Below are positions 32,695-44,029 of a stretch of 64,000 bases of DNA, piece after piece. Source of the DNA: Apostichopus japonicus. Taxonomy: Eukaryota; Echinodermata; Holothuroidea; Aspidochirotida; Stichopodidae. A program made the translations under genes and the position numbers. Under the pieces are notes generated by a model. It did no database searches and had not been told where the DNA came from. It saw nothing but the letters and a program-made list of their open reading frames with translations. Where the stretch lies: the NCBI RefSeq assembly GCF_037975245.1, contig NC_092579.1:7253001-7317000 (forward strand). Direction: 5' to 3'. How positions within the stretch are numbered: the stretch's first letter is position 1; each line of letters begins with the position of its first letter.

Positions 32695-35600
32695 GTGGGT
32701 GTATCTTATTACTTTACTGAATTGTGATTTAATTGCAAGTTATTCTTTATTTAGTATTTTTAGAATAGATAGTTAAATTGATGACAAGTAAATTACCAGT
32801 TTTTAGTTCTGCTTAGCAACAACGAACGTTCGTCGTTCTAGCCTAACGTTATGCCATATGCATGATATGTGCAGGATACCTCATACTCGTAGGCCTAACG
32901 TGATTCAATATGCTACAGTATGATGTGCACAAAAAATTATTATGTAAAGTTCATTCTCAGAACCATAAAATGTTAACCTGAGCAGGGCTTAGCTTATTTA
33001 CTGTTCAAATCGATGAAATTGTCAGACTGAAAGTAACGGTGAACAGCGTTATAACAACGGTGATCGGCACTGGGCCGGCCCGACCAGCACGGAGTTTTTT
33101 CGCCCACCACTCTGGATGAAAAACAGTGCTTCCGACCGGCACTAATTTTACATAAAAAACACTGCTTAAAACGTAACTATTTGTGAATAAAAGTGGTACT
33201 TGCATTAATATTTCCGTCCTTAATCGTGTTTTATTTGCAATTGTACAAGAATCATGTTTTGCAAGGACAATTTTCCTGGATGTTTAAGATTTAAAAATCT
33301 AAAAAAACTGTAACCAAATCACAATCTAACTTCTTGTACACATGCACATTAGCGTGAACCAGAGCCTAACATACAGGAAGGCTATAATCCCACTTGTGAA
33401 GAACAGGACCTAAACTCCCTAGCTAGGTGGAAAAAAATCGGTTTGCTGTAGGGCAATTTTCGCACTCCAGCGAATCTGTACTTTTTTTTAGCCAGCTAGA
33501 TCGTAGACATTCCTTTTCATATCATGTATCACTGGATTGGGGGTTTACAGCAATTGGTCATGTTTTCTCGAAAGGGTGTACTACAAAAACGTTTCTGGAA
33601 AAGTTTGTCCAGTACACGTGTCATGATCATACCGGGGCTGAGCTATACAGCAGCTTGAAGGTGCTCTGCTTCATACACTGCAATACGATGTGGTGAATTG
33701 AACTGAAACTGTTTCGCAAATAAGCTTGCATAAAATTTTCACTGAATAGTCACTTATATCTCTAACCCTATGGCAGCCTAACAACACACTAAGTCTATAT
33801 GGGGGAAATCAAGCCTAACCATATATGTTTACTCGCTGAACCTGTGACGCAGTAGGCTGGCACTAAAATTATCCATGGTTTAGAGGGCTGTACTACTATT
33901 ATGCGGATCATATTAACGTTACGGTCAATGGTCTTTGTAGTTAGCATATATGTGTGGCGTAGCTTAATTGTTTTGTTTGACTTTTGGTATGTCAACATGG
34001 GTTTTCTGTAGATCTTGGGGGCATATTTTTAATGCAAATGGCTAATTCACATTTTCAATTGTATTTGCGTACCACTCGTTGAACAAGGCTAACAATGTAC
34101 AAGGCGCAGGTAAAGGCTATACTTATGTGCTGTTTTTATCAGACTTTCGAGTAGCCCATTGTTTCAATTGTTGATAAGTGACTAAGAAATTTTATTTATG
34201 AGGTTTGATAAAGAGGAAGATTTGCAAGAATTATATATAGTATTGACTCTCGGAAATTTGGTAGTGGCGGATTTTAGCGTATAAGTCAATTGTATTAATG
34301 TTTTGAGGGAGATAACATTGGGCTATATTTCATTAAAAAAAGGCCAGATTTCTACAGTTTCGAGTGAAATTCAATAAATCAATGCGAATTGTATCCATCG
34401 ATATTTGGATTAGTCTCATTCTGTTGGTGTATGTAAGAAACAAAAAGTGAATTCATCAATCCCATTAACGCATTTGAAAATCAAGGGCACTACGGTCAAT
34501 GGCAGGTTGTTCCTACTAGGCAGAAACTGTACTGAGCCCTATATTTGTTATCCAAAATATAAATTCTTTTAAAGTATTATACTTTTTTGGGTCAACTATG
34601 CTCTTTATACTTTTTTTTGCAATTGCACTTTTTATGCCCGGAATTAAGATCTCTAGTGATGTCAAGAGTGAACAATTCTTAAACACTTCCTGATAAATTT
34701 GAATTTGTTAGTGATTTTTTAGAATGCTGTTGGGTGTGATCATGTTGAGTGCCAAATCATGCCACAGTAATGACTGTTTCTGCCTCCATGATATTGTGGG
34801 GAAATGTCAATGATGTAATGGCTTCGAATAAGGAGAAATTACATGACTGAACAGCATTGGCAATTTGGCACTCAGCCTGTGACACCCCAGAAATACGAAA
34901 TTTTAGCTGCTCCTGCACTAACACCCACTAGAAGTAACCTTTATATTCAACTTGATTTTTTCCCTCACAACCAATAATGTAAATATCAGTGAATGGTGTG
35001 CAAGTAGGTTTATTTGTCAAACCCTGAAATTGATATTTCTGTATATTTATTTCCAACAGGTATGCAAAGAAGAGGGCATCCATGATTTGTTTATAGCTCC
35101 ATGGTTGTAGGAAGGTCTTATGAAGTATGGCAAATCTGTACTTAAGGTGTGCCAGTCGATGAAGTGAAAGGATGAGGTCTTTTCCTGGGCAGTTGATAGA
35201 TGCAAGGGCAACGAGATGAGCAGAGTAAGAAATTTGGTTATTTATTAATATTCAGTGAGGAAGTGTTGAATGACTTATCTATTTGATTTAATAGAGCCCA
35301 AGTCGGGAATGGTTTAAAGATTCAGGTAACATGAAATTAGAGGAGGGACTTAACCTTAGATGTAATGTTGCACGGTAAACCAGTATTTGAAAAAAATATT
35401 GGTAATTACCAGTTCAAGCAAGGTACGATACCACAAAAATGAAAGGACCGAAGTACCATCAGTGGCAATACTTATGAAATAGTGTAACTGGTGATAGCAT
35501 GTATTACACATACCCTATATCACATAGTTCTAAAGACAAAGTAAAGTATGTTGCTCATTTATCTTTTTTGGGAACCCAAGTTTTTCTGTGAAAACACTGT

Positions 35601-36135
35601 ATTATCGGGTGCCATTTTTGTCAGTACAACTAGTACTTGTTTTCAACAGTACCATGCAATTTCACTCAGATGGGTTCATCAGCACGAAAGCAAGCATCAA
35701 ATAGTGGATCCTAAATAATTGAAGCAGACATTTTGCCTGTCATGTTTATGACACACATGTTTATGATTGTTTGTGTGGTGCTTCCCGGGTCAGTAGTAAA
35801 AAGGAATCCTGATCAATGAAGGGAGACTATTTTGCTGTCATTTTGTACAGGTTATATCAGCAGAGCTCTGACAAGGTTTATAATAGTTACATTGTTATGA
35901 ATTGCAATAAAGTCCTGGTGAGAAGGAGCCATGTTATGAATTTGTATAAGTCCACGAAGCGGCTATCCTGAGGTTTGTCCGATTTAACAAGAACACAAGG
36001 TGCTGCAGAACAATAAAGACGAAGCGTAATTCAGAAACATTAAAATTTCAATGTATAAGAGAAGTAACCGACTTTATGTGGGTATCATTGTCATTGTACA
36101 CATCTAATTATAATTCTTTTTTATTTTGTCAACAG

Positions 36136-36221
36136 ATGCCACTGCTGTAGCTGCTGTGCTTGGTATTCCATTGTTGTTGAAGGAGAAAATAAAAAGCTTC
36201 CTGATATTTGCTGATGAAAGT
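36136..36221 (+). CDS. exon-like piece, AAVLGIPLLLKEKIKSF
   Basis: Between acceptor TTTTGTCAACAG and donor AGT|GTAAGG, reading ATAVAAVLGIPLLLKEKI and SFLIFADES. Resembles, from memory, the region before the conserved C-terminal module of a widespread unnamed family in fishes and invertebrates. Confidence 0.4.
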
Positions 36222-36475
36222 GTAAGGACATATTTAACCCTTCAAGTCCCATGGGATCTTGTCATAATTGATTTGCAAGTGCACTTTTCAAAAAATAAAA
36301 ACAAGACTTTACCATTTCGCTACGTTACAGGGATGGTGTTGGTATCATTCGAAAGAGCTAATCTTTTTGCAGAAAATGACACTTTTTTATGGGGGGGGGG
36401 GGGAATATTGAATACTGCCCTCCACCACACAAGGGCAGTCCGGACAAAGGGGAAAAAGTTCCCCTTTACAGTGTT

Positions 36476-36511
<36 letters not shown>

Positions 36512-37043
36512 CACTTGGGAACAATGGCAGTTTTTTGACAAAATATGAATGAAAATTAGACAAAATTCGCATAAAATCCAACAAAGTTTGCTTGAAATGC
36601 TGATGTAACCTCAAAAGCCAAAAAAAAGGGTCAAGTACCAAAAAATGGAAATTTTGTAAAACAAGTCTCTAGGATCAAGGGCATGTAGTGTGGGGGAAAC
36701 TTCTGCCAGAGTGTGGTTTTGGCAGATTGTTTTGTGATTTTATTGCTACTTTTGAATTGTCCAGGGGTAGTGTTAGAACTAATTTTTAACAGAGAAAACA
36801 AATTTTCCAAATTTAAATGCAGCTTGATTGGTTGGGATTTATTTCACTTGTCTTGAAACTGCATGTAGCTAGACAACAGCCATTTTGCTTAAAATCACAC
36901 TTGAATGGGAATTTAAAAAAGTGGTGTAGAAAGCCAAATTATTTCAGGTTCAAGTAGGGTGACTAAAAGCTACATTGATACCAATAATCACCTGTACCAT
37001 ACCATACCATGTAAAATATTAAGGTGTATTTTCTTGCTTATAG

Positions 37044-37260
37044 AATGAAGACCCCCAAGCCTCTACATGGAAATGGTGCCACTTATGGAGTATCAACCTG
37101 CTTTACAATATTTGTTGATGGGGAAGAAGTTGGATCTTGCAGTCTGTTGATTTTGGATTTGTCTTCATACATTGCATCATTTTACGTTTTTCGACTTAGC
37201 TTACCCAACTGTTTGAAAGAAGACCTTGGTATTCATTCAGAAAATCATCTTAAGCATTAA
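37044..37260 (+). CDS. exon-like piece with YxFxLxxP module, copy 1
   Basis: Follows acceptor TTGCTTATAG and reads STCFTIFVDGEEVGSC, then SSYIASFYVFRLSLPNC, ending in a stop codon. The pattern is a hydrophobic stretch, an aromatic-rich FYVF motif and then a P-containing turn and helix. Partner copy at 37444-37640. Confidence 0.4.
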
Positions 37261-37443
37261 TGACAATTTTAAGTTTGACCTTTCCATTTTAAGTGTGTTG
37301 GAGAGGGTTAATCAAAACCTCTAGGTGTAAACACAAGAATAGACCTCTGACCGTTGTCATTTGTCTGCTGTTAAAACAAAATTATCATACTTTTAAACTA
37401 GTTGATACATAAAATGTAATTCATAATAAGATTTAAATATTTA

Positions 37444-37640
37444 GCCCTCTACATCAAGGGAAATGGTCCCACTTGTGCAGAATAAACCCACTTTACAATA
37501 TTTGATGGGGAAGAAGTTGGCTCTAGCAGTTGGTTGATTTCAGCTCTGTCAGCATACATAGCATCATACTATGTTTTCAACTTGGCTTATCCCACTGTTT
37601 GTAAGAAGACCATGGTCTTCATCCCGAAAATCATCCAGTA
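37444..37640 (+). pseudogene. exon-like piece with YYVFNLAYP module, copy 2
   Basis: Tandem paralogue of the preceding piece with a 5' break (a stop near its start). It keeps the better motif: EEVGSSSWLISALSAYIAS, YYVFNLAYPTVCKKTMVF. Shows that the module is genuine and was duplicated within the element. Confidence 0.4.
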
Positions 37641-38530
37641 TTTTCTGGTCAATTTCACACTTGTTGTGTAGCAGTACATTTTAAAGCAAGGAATTGAGTC
37701 ATGAGATGACATGTTTGAACTTTGACTTTTCAGTTCTTATTAAAATTTATTTGTCCATTATGTATGAGTGGACATACTGCTTATAATTTTTATATCAATA
37801 TATTGTATTTTCAATCCTCTGACACAATTTGGTGATTGGGACAGCCATTTGGGACCAACTTGTTTATAATATTTGCATCCCTTGAAACAGTTCTCTGAAA
37901 ATATTGGCTTAATCTGACAGTTTTTTGTAATGATTGAACCATGGGAGAAATATCACCCCATTCTAGCTGTAACACTCCTATTGAGGCTTTCAATGTATGC
38001 TTTTCAAGATATGTTATAGCAATAAATGAGTCTGGTAAAATAAAGCCATGATTTCTGTATTTTTTATTCAAACATACCTTTTCAACCTTGCAATAGGATT
38101 TCCGTCATTTACCCCACAAGATTGCCCAATTTGTTTTTTTTTTCTGGGAGGGGGGTGGAGGGGGTCGGATTGTATTAGCAACAGCCAGCAGGAACCCTGA
38201 GTGAAACTTACAGATTTTATGCACACGAAGATCTCCACACAAACTGGAGGCCCAAAACATCCGCTAAAGTGAAATCAAAATCGTGATGAATGGCGCATTA
38301 GTCTGATGACTAATGAATAACAGGTCAAGTGCTGTGCAGGACTAATTTTGGAAGTCACCAGACTAATTGAATGGTCATATGACTATGATATATTAGTCAC
38401 TTGTCTAGTTAAGCATATTAGTCATACGACTAATCTTTGCTGGTTAGTCATTTGACTAATTTTAATTAGGCGTACGAAGCACTGTGCAGGACTAATTTTA
38501 ATTAGTCAATTTGACTAACTTAGATTAACA

Positions 38531-38533
<3 letters not shown>

Positions 38534-38600
<67 letters not shown>
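38534..38600. repeat. TA microsatellite at the right edge of the TIR element
   Basis: Pure TA repeat of about 65 bases. Confidence 0.95.
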
Positions 38601-38639
38601 CAGTATTGTTCGATACGGGTGACAAACGCATACAGTGGA

Positions 38640-40841
38640 ATTACGACCTTCCTTACCGGTTTAATGCAGGACCTATATAATGAGGACATAACAGTGTAGT
38701 TACGGACTCTACCATATAAGTCATCTCTATAGTGAAGACCTATACACTACAAGCCCACATTCACTATTTGAAATTATATGCTGAAGATTCGTACACTTCT
38801 TCCCTAAAAGTTATGGTTTGTGACATACATGTCTCCTTTACTTGATATGTCCTGAAGCTTCCAGTTGATATCACTATAGCTTTGATCTGTGTGGAAGTCC
38901 ACATACTCCATGATATAAAGTAATGACATAGTTATACACAAGCAAGCATGCTTCCCGATACACACTATCTGGTATGTGCACGTATAGTAAGGCCTACATC
39001 CCTAAAGCGTTGTTCTGTGTGGAAGTCCACACAGTCCATGTGATCTTATATATGTAATAATGCCATGGTTAAATACAAGCAGGCATGCTTCCCGATACAC
39101 ACGTGCACTATCTTGTATATGTGTACGAATACATGCTTCCACAAAAAACTGCATGATGATATAGCGGTTTACCTGCAATTTCCAGCTGGCATACAGTCGT
39201 AATAACGAATGTATATGCAATTTACTGTGTGTAAATTCCTCTCAGTCCCTTGTAGCTTTATAGCCTGGAGTACCCCTATGAATTTTATGCATCCTGGAAT
39301 ACATTTACACTCCTGTGTCTCACACTCGTTGTATACGTTGAGAAATTATAACATGACGGCAACACTTAACCATCAGAATAATGACATTTCAGACAATTAA
39401 TATTTATTTCTATAGGCGCAGATGTTCGGCACTCATATAGGCAGAGCTTATTGCAAAGTGTTCGTGATCACTTGTGATTGGTTCTTTGGATCGATTTGCT
39501 AATTAATAGTAATTATTGTAGATATGTGGTCATTTCCAACAATTACCTGTATGTATTCAATAACTTTAATAATATCACTAGAGCTTTCTATGACGAGATG
39601 TCACCAATTGTACCGGCTTGTTAGATCTGAATTGACACTCGAATGAGCAGGGTCTCACAATTACGAAAATGTTGCTGGTTACACGTAACTTGATAACAAG
39701 TAAAAAAATACGATATTTGTCGAATTGACAATTAAGTTGAATTACGATAAAATTATACCACGAACTTGATATTGAAACACTTTTTCTTGGGGGGGGGGGC
39801 GGGAGAAGTATTTTTAACTTCATTTATTGAATAATTTAACGGGTATGTAAAATACCTCAACTGGTGTCTCTCAAATCTTACAGTCCTTATTGGTGCACAA
39901 TCTATGCACCGTCATTTAAGAAAAAGAGATTGAATTAATTACATTCAAGATAGAAACAAAATATCCGTAGGCCCAGCCTCCTGCAGCGATCTTATTTATG
40001 TTCGTAGACTTAAGTAATGTTCTTCACCAACAAACAACCCTTTTGAAAAATATTTTGCAATATTCGCGCTATATTACTTAACTTATCCATAATATATCTT
40101 TTATCTCGGTTCAAAGTTGACAGCAACGGGCCCTTAATAAATTTTATCGATACAAAAATTATATACAATGTAAATATGACCAGCGGGTTATAGATAGACA
40201 CCTTCATCTAACCTCATGTGACACCTTGTTAATACAAAAAAAAAGTATGTTCTTCCTTCTCCTCAATCCTTGCCAAACCGTACCATTAGATAATATGATC
40301 GCATCAATATCACAGTATTTTCACAATAAAATCAGCAGTTTCCCTCCGTTCTATCTGTCTTTTACATTGGTGTCTAAGTACTCGACCATGCATGTGAGCT
40401 GTAGTTTAAGAGGTGAGATCAAACCACTTGATAAGAAATATGCACCGATAACAGATGTAAAATATTATCGAAATAGTATACAAAGGTAGCACTTTAACTT
40501 GAGTTTGTTACTGTGTTCGGTCACGGAGGCACAAAATATGTCACCAATAAGGCCTTCCATATCAGAATAGAAGAAGATTACATTTTTAACTTTAAACTTT
40601 AACCAGGATGGACCGAGAATGAGATAACTATATACAAAGTCCTACTCACTGTTTTTAACTTTTAATCTTTGGTGGAGGCTCTTGTAACACCTATATAGTT
40701 TATCTTCGGTGGATGCATATGTTGTGTAGATAAACCGGCATTTCTTGAAGGCGCAAGTGGTATCGATCATTCTATATTCCGTGGATGAGTACGCTTGGTG
40801 TGAACATATATACGAGATAGACACGTTAAATATCAGTCAGT
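38640..40841 (+). repeat. 5' flank unit of plus-strand fucosyltransferases (copy D)
   Basis: Collinear with 16130-18321 upstream of gene B over the full length; no gene recognised in it. Confidence 0.75.
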
Positions 40842-42203
40842 ATGGCTATCGGAGGAGAAAGGAAGTGCCTCAATGTTTTACTCGCCGTGATGACTGTCAT
40901 TGCAATATTACTAACCTGTGGAATTCGTACCTTGAGAGTTGAACAATATCCGAAAAGAAAAGGCACCGCTAACTTTACCGTCTTTGAATTACGACCGTGG
41001 GATGCATATAGCAAAACACTGCAACAAGTTCAAAATGAAAGTTCATGGAATCTTCCATATACTCAAAACAGAGTAGTTCCTGATCAAAGGGTAATTAATG
41101 ATATTTTAATTGCCGCCGTATTTTCTTGTAATCCCTATTGGGCATCTCTCAAGGGATGGTTTCCGCGAACCTTCGAATGTCCGGATACAGATAAAAGAAT
41201 AACTTTTATTAAATCCATAGCAGATGCAAGTGCTATCAAAGATGTAGATGTGGTCATCTTTGCTGCTGGTGTAAACAGCTCTACCTGGGAGAGAGCTATG
41301 GCTGTCCGCAAGGCTCATCAAGTGTGGGTTTATAACACTGAGGAGAGCTCTAGAAACTCTCCACAGGTGAGAGAATCTATGGGAGGAGGGGGCAGGGGAT
41401 CGGCACGCCCTTTGGGATTCAATGGATATAAATTCAACATGTCATTCACTTACTATTCTAAATCTGAAGTCGTGGCTCCGTTTGGGGAGTACATTCCATT
41501 CAAGGAGGGAATAATCATGAAAAAGGTCAATATTACTTCGAAATCACAATCGAAGAAAATGGTCGCTTGGATAAGCAGTCACTGTAATCCAAATGCTTGG
41601 AACAGAACAACTTTTGTCCATGATCTTGCTAGATTAATCCCAATTGATATGTACGGAGCTTGTGGTACAAAGGAACATTTACCTCGTGGCAGTAGTGCAA
41701 CAGCATTGCTTCAAACATACAAATTTTATATTGCTTTCGAAAACAGTTGTTGCTCAGAATACATCACCGAGAAATTTTGGCAGGCTTTGGCTGATTTCGA
41801 GCTGGTGCCGATTGTGGTTGGAACTTCGAAAACGGACTATGAGCGAGTCGCTCCACCGAATTCTTTTATTTTCGCGGACGATTTCGATTCTGTGAGAGAT
41901 TTAGCAAGATATATTCGTAAAGTCGCTACCAATACAACTCTGTACAACCAATACCATCATTGGCGGCTGATGGGTAAAGCATTTCTTTACAAGAGTGTTC
42001 GCGTTTATCCATTTTCGTCGACCGAAGGAGCGTGCGCACTTTTAAATTTCCTGGAAGAGAATGCTTGGAAGGGGAACCATTCATTGAGCATGCGCTTTGA
42101 CCCATTCGGATCAGGATGGTTAGGTAGTTGTGGATTATGTGGTAAACATGATTGGATGACTGCCTATCATATTACAAGTAAATCACGTAACCCTCAACTT
42201 TAA
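40842..42203 (+). CDS. GT10 alpha-1,3-type fucosyltransferase D, intronless, 453 aa
   Basis: Type II Golgi enzyme as for gene A but with a different, shorter N-terminal half: anchor about 11-27 (NVLLAVMTVIAILL), stem to about 85, N-terminal domain about 89-225, GT10 domain about 239-440. The signature lies at 295-327 (FYIAFENSCC, EYITEKFWQAL, VPIVVG), then TDYER (331-335), FADDFDS (344-350) and CxxC (430-433). A glycine-rich GGGGRGSARP insert (181-190) distinguishes the D/E/B/F class from A/C. The start ATG (AGTATGG) is conserved in all four plus-strand copies. From residue 327 on it is nearly identical to A and C at nucleotide level. Head of the D-E-F tandem series. Confidence 0.92.
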   Translation: MAIGGERKCLNVLLAVMTVIAILLTCGIRTLRVEQYPKRKGTANFTVFELRPWDAYSKTLQQVQNESSWNLPYTQNRVVPDQRVINDILIAAVFSCNPYWASLKGWFPRTFECPDTDKRITFIKSIADASAIKDVDVVIFAAGVNSSTWERAMAVRKAHQVWVYNTEESSRNSPQVRESMGGGGRGSARPLGFNGYKFNMSFTYYSKSEVVAPFGEYIPFKEGIIMKKVNITSKSQSKKMVAWISSHCNPNAWNRTTFVHDLARLIPIDMYGACGTKEHLPRGSSATALLQTYKFYIAFENSCCSEYITEKFWQALADFELVPIVVGTSKTDYERVAPPNSFIFADDFDSVRDLARYIRKVATNTTLYNQYHHWRLMGKAFLYKSVRVYPFSSTEGACALLNFLEENAWKGNHSLSMRFDPFGSGWLGSCGLCGKHDWMTAYHITSKSRNPQL

Positions 42204-43007
42204 ACCACTAGTTGTAATTATATCTCACTGTTTATATAGTGGAAAGCCATCTGCTCAAAACAACAGACTAGACAGGTTAATTACTCATGCATCGAGTGGC
42301 GAAACTTAGTATGAACGATGGTGTACGTTCTTCGTTCGGGGCGGGGGGGGGTGGGGGAAAGTTAATTTGATAAAGGGAAGCAGAGACGGGTGGAAGTTTC
42401 GTTTATTGTCTCAAACGTCAGATTAGTTTATTTCGTCAATTCTCTCTATATATATAACTTTAACATTTTCGTCCAGTAACGGATTTTGTATTACATTGTT
42501 GTAGAGGTGTTTTAAATCAGATTACTGATATTATTTATGTCATTATGTACAAGGATGCGTACTTAATCTTTCGCTTAACATTAATCTATGCGTATAAATT
42601 AATTCTGATCAGTTATAGAATGACATTATACTTACTGCTCTTAGTCGTATATGGTGTATTGCTATAAGAACAGTTGTGTATTACGCCAGTAGGAGTAGGA
42701 GGGTTGGGAGGAGGAGGGGGGCATATTCCGAAGCCGTGAAGGTCGCAAGCAGTGCCAGTGCACGTTGCGAACCAAGTGACAGTTTTAAGAGGATCTATAA
42801 AAAGTGGGAACCGAATCTCACAGCGCTAGTGGGGTTTGCAATTACAGTGTACTCGCTATGCTTGCTTTAGTGACCTAAACGCCCAAAATAATTGTTACGC
42901 CATTGTATAAGAAATGACCTTTCAAACATCATAGATGAAATGCTAAATAGTCTAGGACAGGGGTTGTCAATTAATTTCAGTGGATGGCCTGAACCAAGAT
43001 ACATATA
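42204..43007. other. 3' flank of gene D, homologous to that of gene E
   Basis: Collinear with 48771-49600. The part at 42670-42840 (ATTACGCCAG ... GTGCACGTTGCGAAC ... CACAGCGCTAGTG) is also distantly related to 9140-9275 in the alpha blocks, so it is an older shared repeat or flank. No convincing gene. Confidence 0.5.
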
Positions 43008-43181
43008 TCTATATCTATATATATCCAATATATATATATATATCCAATATATATATCCAATATATATATCCAATATATATATATATCCAGTATATATATC
43101 CAATATATATATCCAATATATATATCCAATATATATATATATCCAGTATATATATATCCAGTATATATCCAATATATATAT

Positions 43182-43237
<56 letters not shown>

Positions 43238-43303
43238 CATATATATATATATATATATATCCAATATACATATATATATCCAATATACATATATATATCC
43301 AAT
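43008..43303. repeat. TATATATCCAATA minisatellite
   Basis: TA runs interrupted at intervals by CCAA or CCAG. Similar arrays at 43540-43684 and 49600-49718 flank the same LINE fragment. Confidence 0.9.
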
Positions 43304-43485
43304 CCATGGTTATTTCGCATAATGATTATTGTAACTTAACTCACTTTATTTTGGTATCAACCAACATTTATATAATCAACTCCAATCTGTTCAGAATTTT
43401 GCTGCAAGAATGATATATGGTAGAAGTAGATATGATAATGTGACTGATCTATTCCATTATCTCATTGGCTTAAAATCAATCATTT
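43304..43485 (+). mobile_element. CR1/Jockey-type LINE fragment, copy 1
   Basis: Encodes, with a small insertion, the end of a non-LTR reverse transcriptase. In the better copy this reads ISHIDYCNSLYFGINQHLYD, with NFAARMIYG and LHWLKINH following, matching the DYCN...LQ..QN.AAR...LHWLP pattern of CR1/L2/Jockey elements. Confidence 0.65.
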
Positions 43486-43539
43486 ATATATATAAATATA
43501 TATATATATATATAGATATATATATATATATTTATATAT

Positions 43540-43684
43540 ATATATATATATATCCAATATATATATATATCCAATATATATATATATATATATATATTGG
43601 ATATATATATATCCAATATACATATATATATATATATATCCAATATACATATATATATATATCCAATATACATATATATATATC
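43540..43684. repeat. TATATATCCAATA minisatellite, second array
   Basis: As the array at 43008-43303; one part runs in inverted orientation (TTGGATATATA near 43598). Confidence 0.9.
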
Positions 43685-43856
43685 CAATCCATGGTTATTT
43701 CGCATATTGATTATTGTAACTCACTTTATTTTGGTATCAACCAACATTTATATGATAAACTCCAATCTGCTCAGAATTTTGCTGCAAGAATGATATATGG
43801 TAGATATGATAAAGTGACTGATCTATTCCATTATCTTCATTGGCTTAAAATCAATC

Positions 43857-43862
<6 letters not shown>
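43685..43862 (+). mobile_element. CR1/Jockey-type LINE fragment, copy 2
   Basis: Uninterrupted frame from 43691 with DYCNSLYFG, LQSAQNFAARMIYG and FHYLHWLKINH. Tandem duplicate of 43304-43485 together with its minisatellite. Confidence 0.7.
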
Positions 43863-43894
<32 letters not shown>

Positions 43895-44029
43895 CAAAAA
43901 TATAATAATATATATATACACCAAAAACTGGCTGTTTTACTTCCAATCACTGACTTATTTTTTTTTTATCTCACCCGAGATCCAGACTTTCTCTAAATTC
44001 AGCATAGTTGTTTAACAGTTTTTTTCCCG

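Larger units (their letters stand above)
32058..38533. mobile_element. 6.48-kb element with 22-bp TIRs and TGACTAAT iterons
   Basis: Ends begin CACTGTAAATTTAAATTAGT and, on the other strand, CACTGTTAATCTAAGTTAGT; 19 of 22 terminal positions match. Both ends carry many subterminal TGACTAAT/ATTAGTCA copies (32070-32235 and 38300-38520). It sits in a TA repeat, so a target duplication cannot be measured. Paralogous alpha-1 DNA lacks it (homology ends at 14501/32039). The interior has a CpG-rich promoter-like segment, exon-like pieces with splice signals, and no recognised transposase. Superfamily unknown; the copy looks decayed. Confidence 0.75.

Noticed and set aside
34740-34875. Short inverted repeat GAGTGCCAAAT / ATTTGGCACTC inside the TIR element
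   Set aside because: Arms of 11-12 bases over a long loop, with no second copy; could be chance.
42867-43413. Long Tyr/Ile-rich frames on both strands
   Set aside because: Translations of TA and TATATCC repeats.
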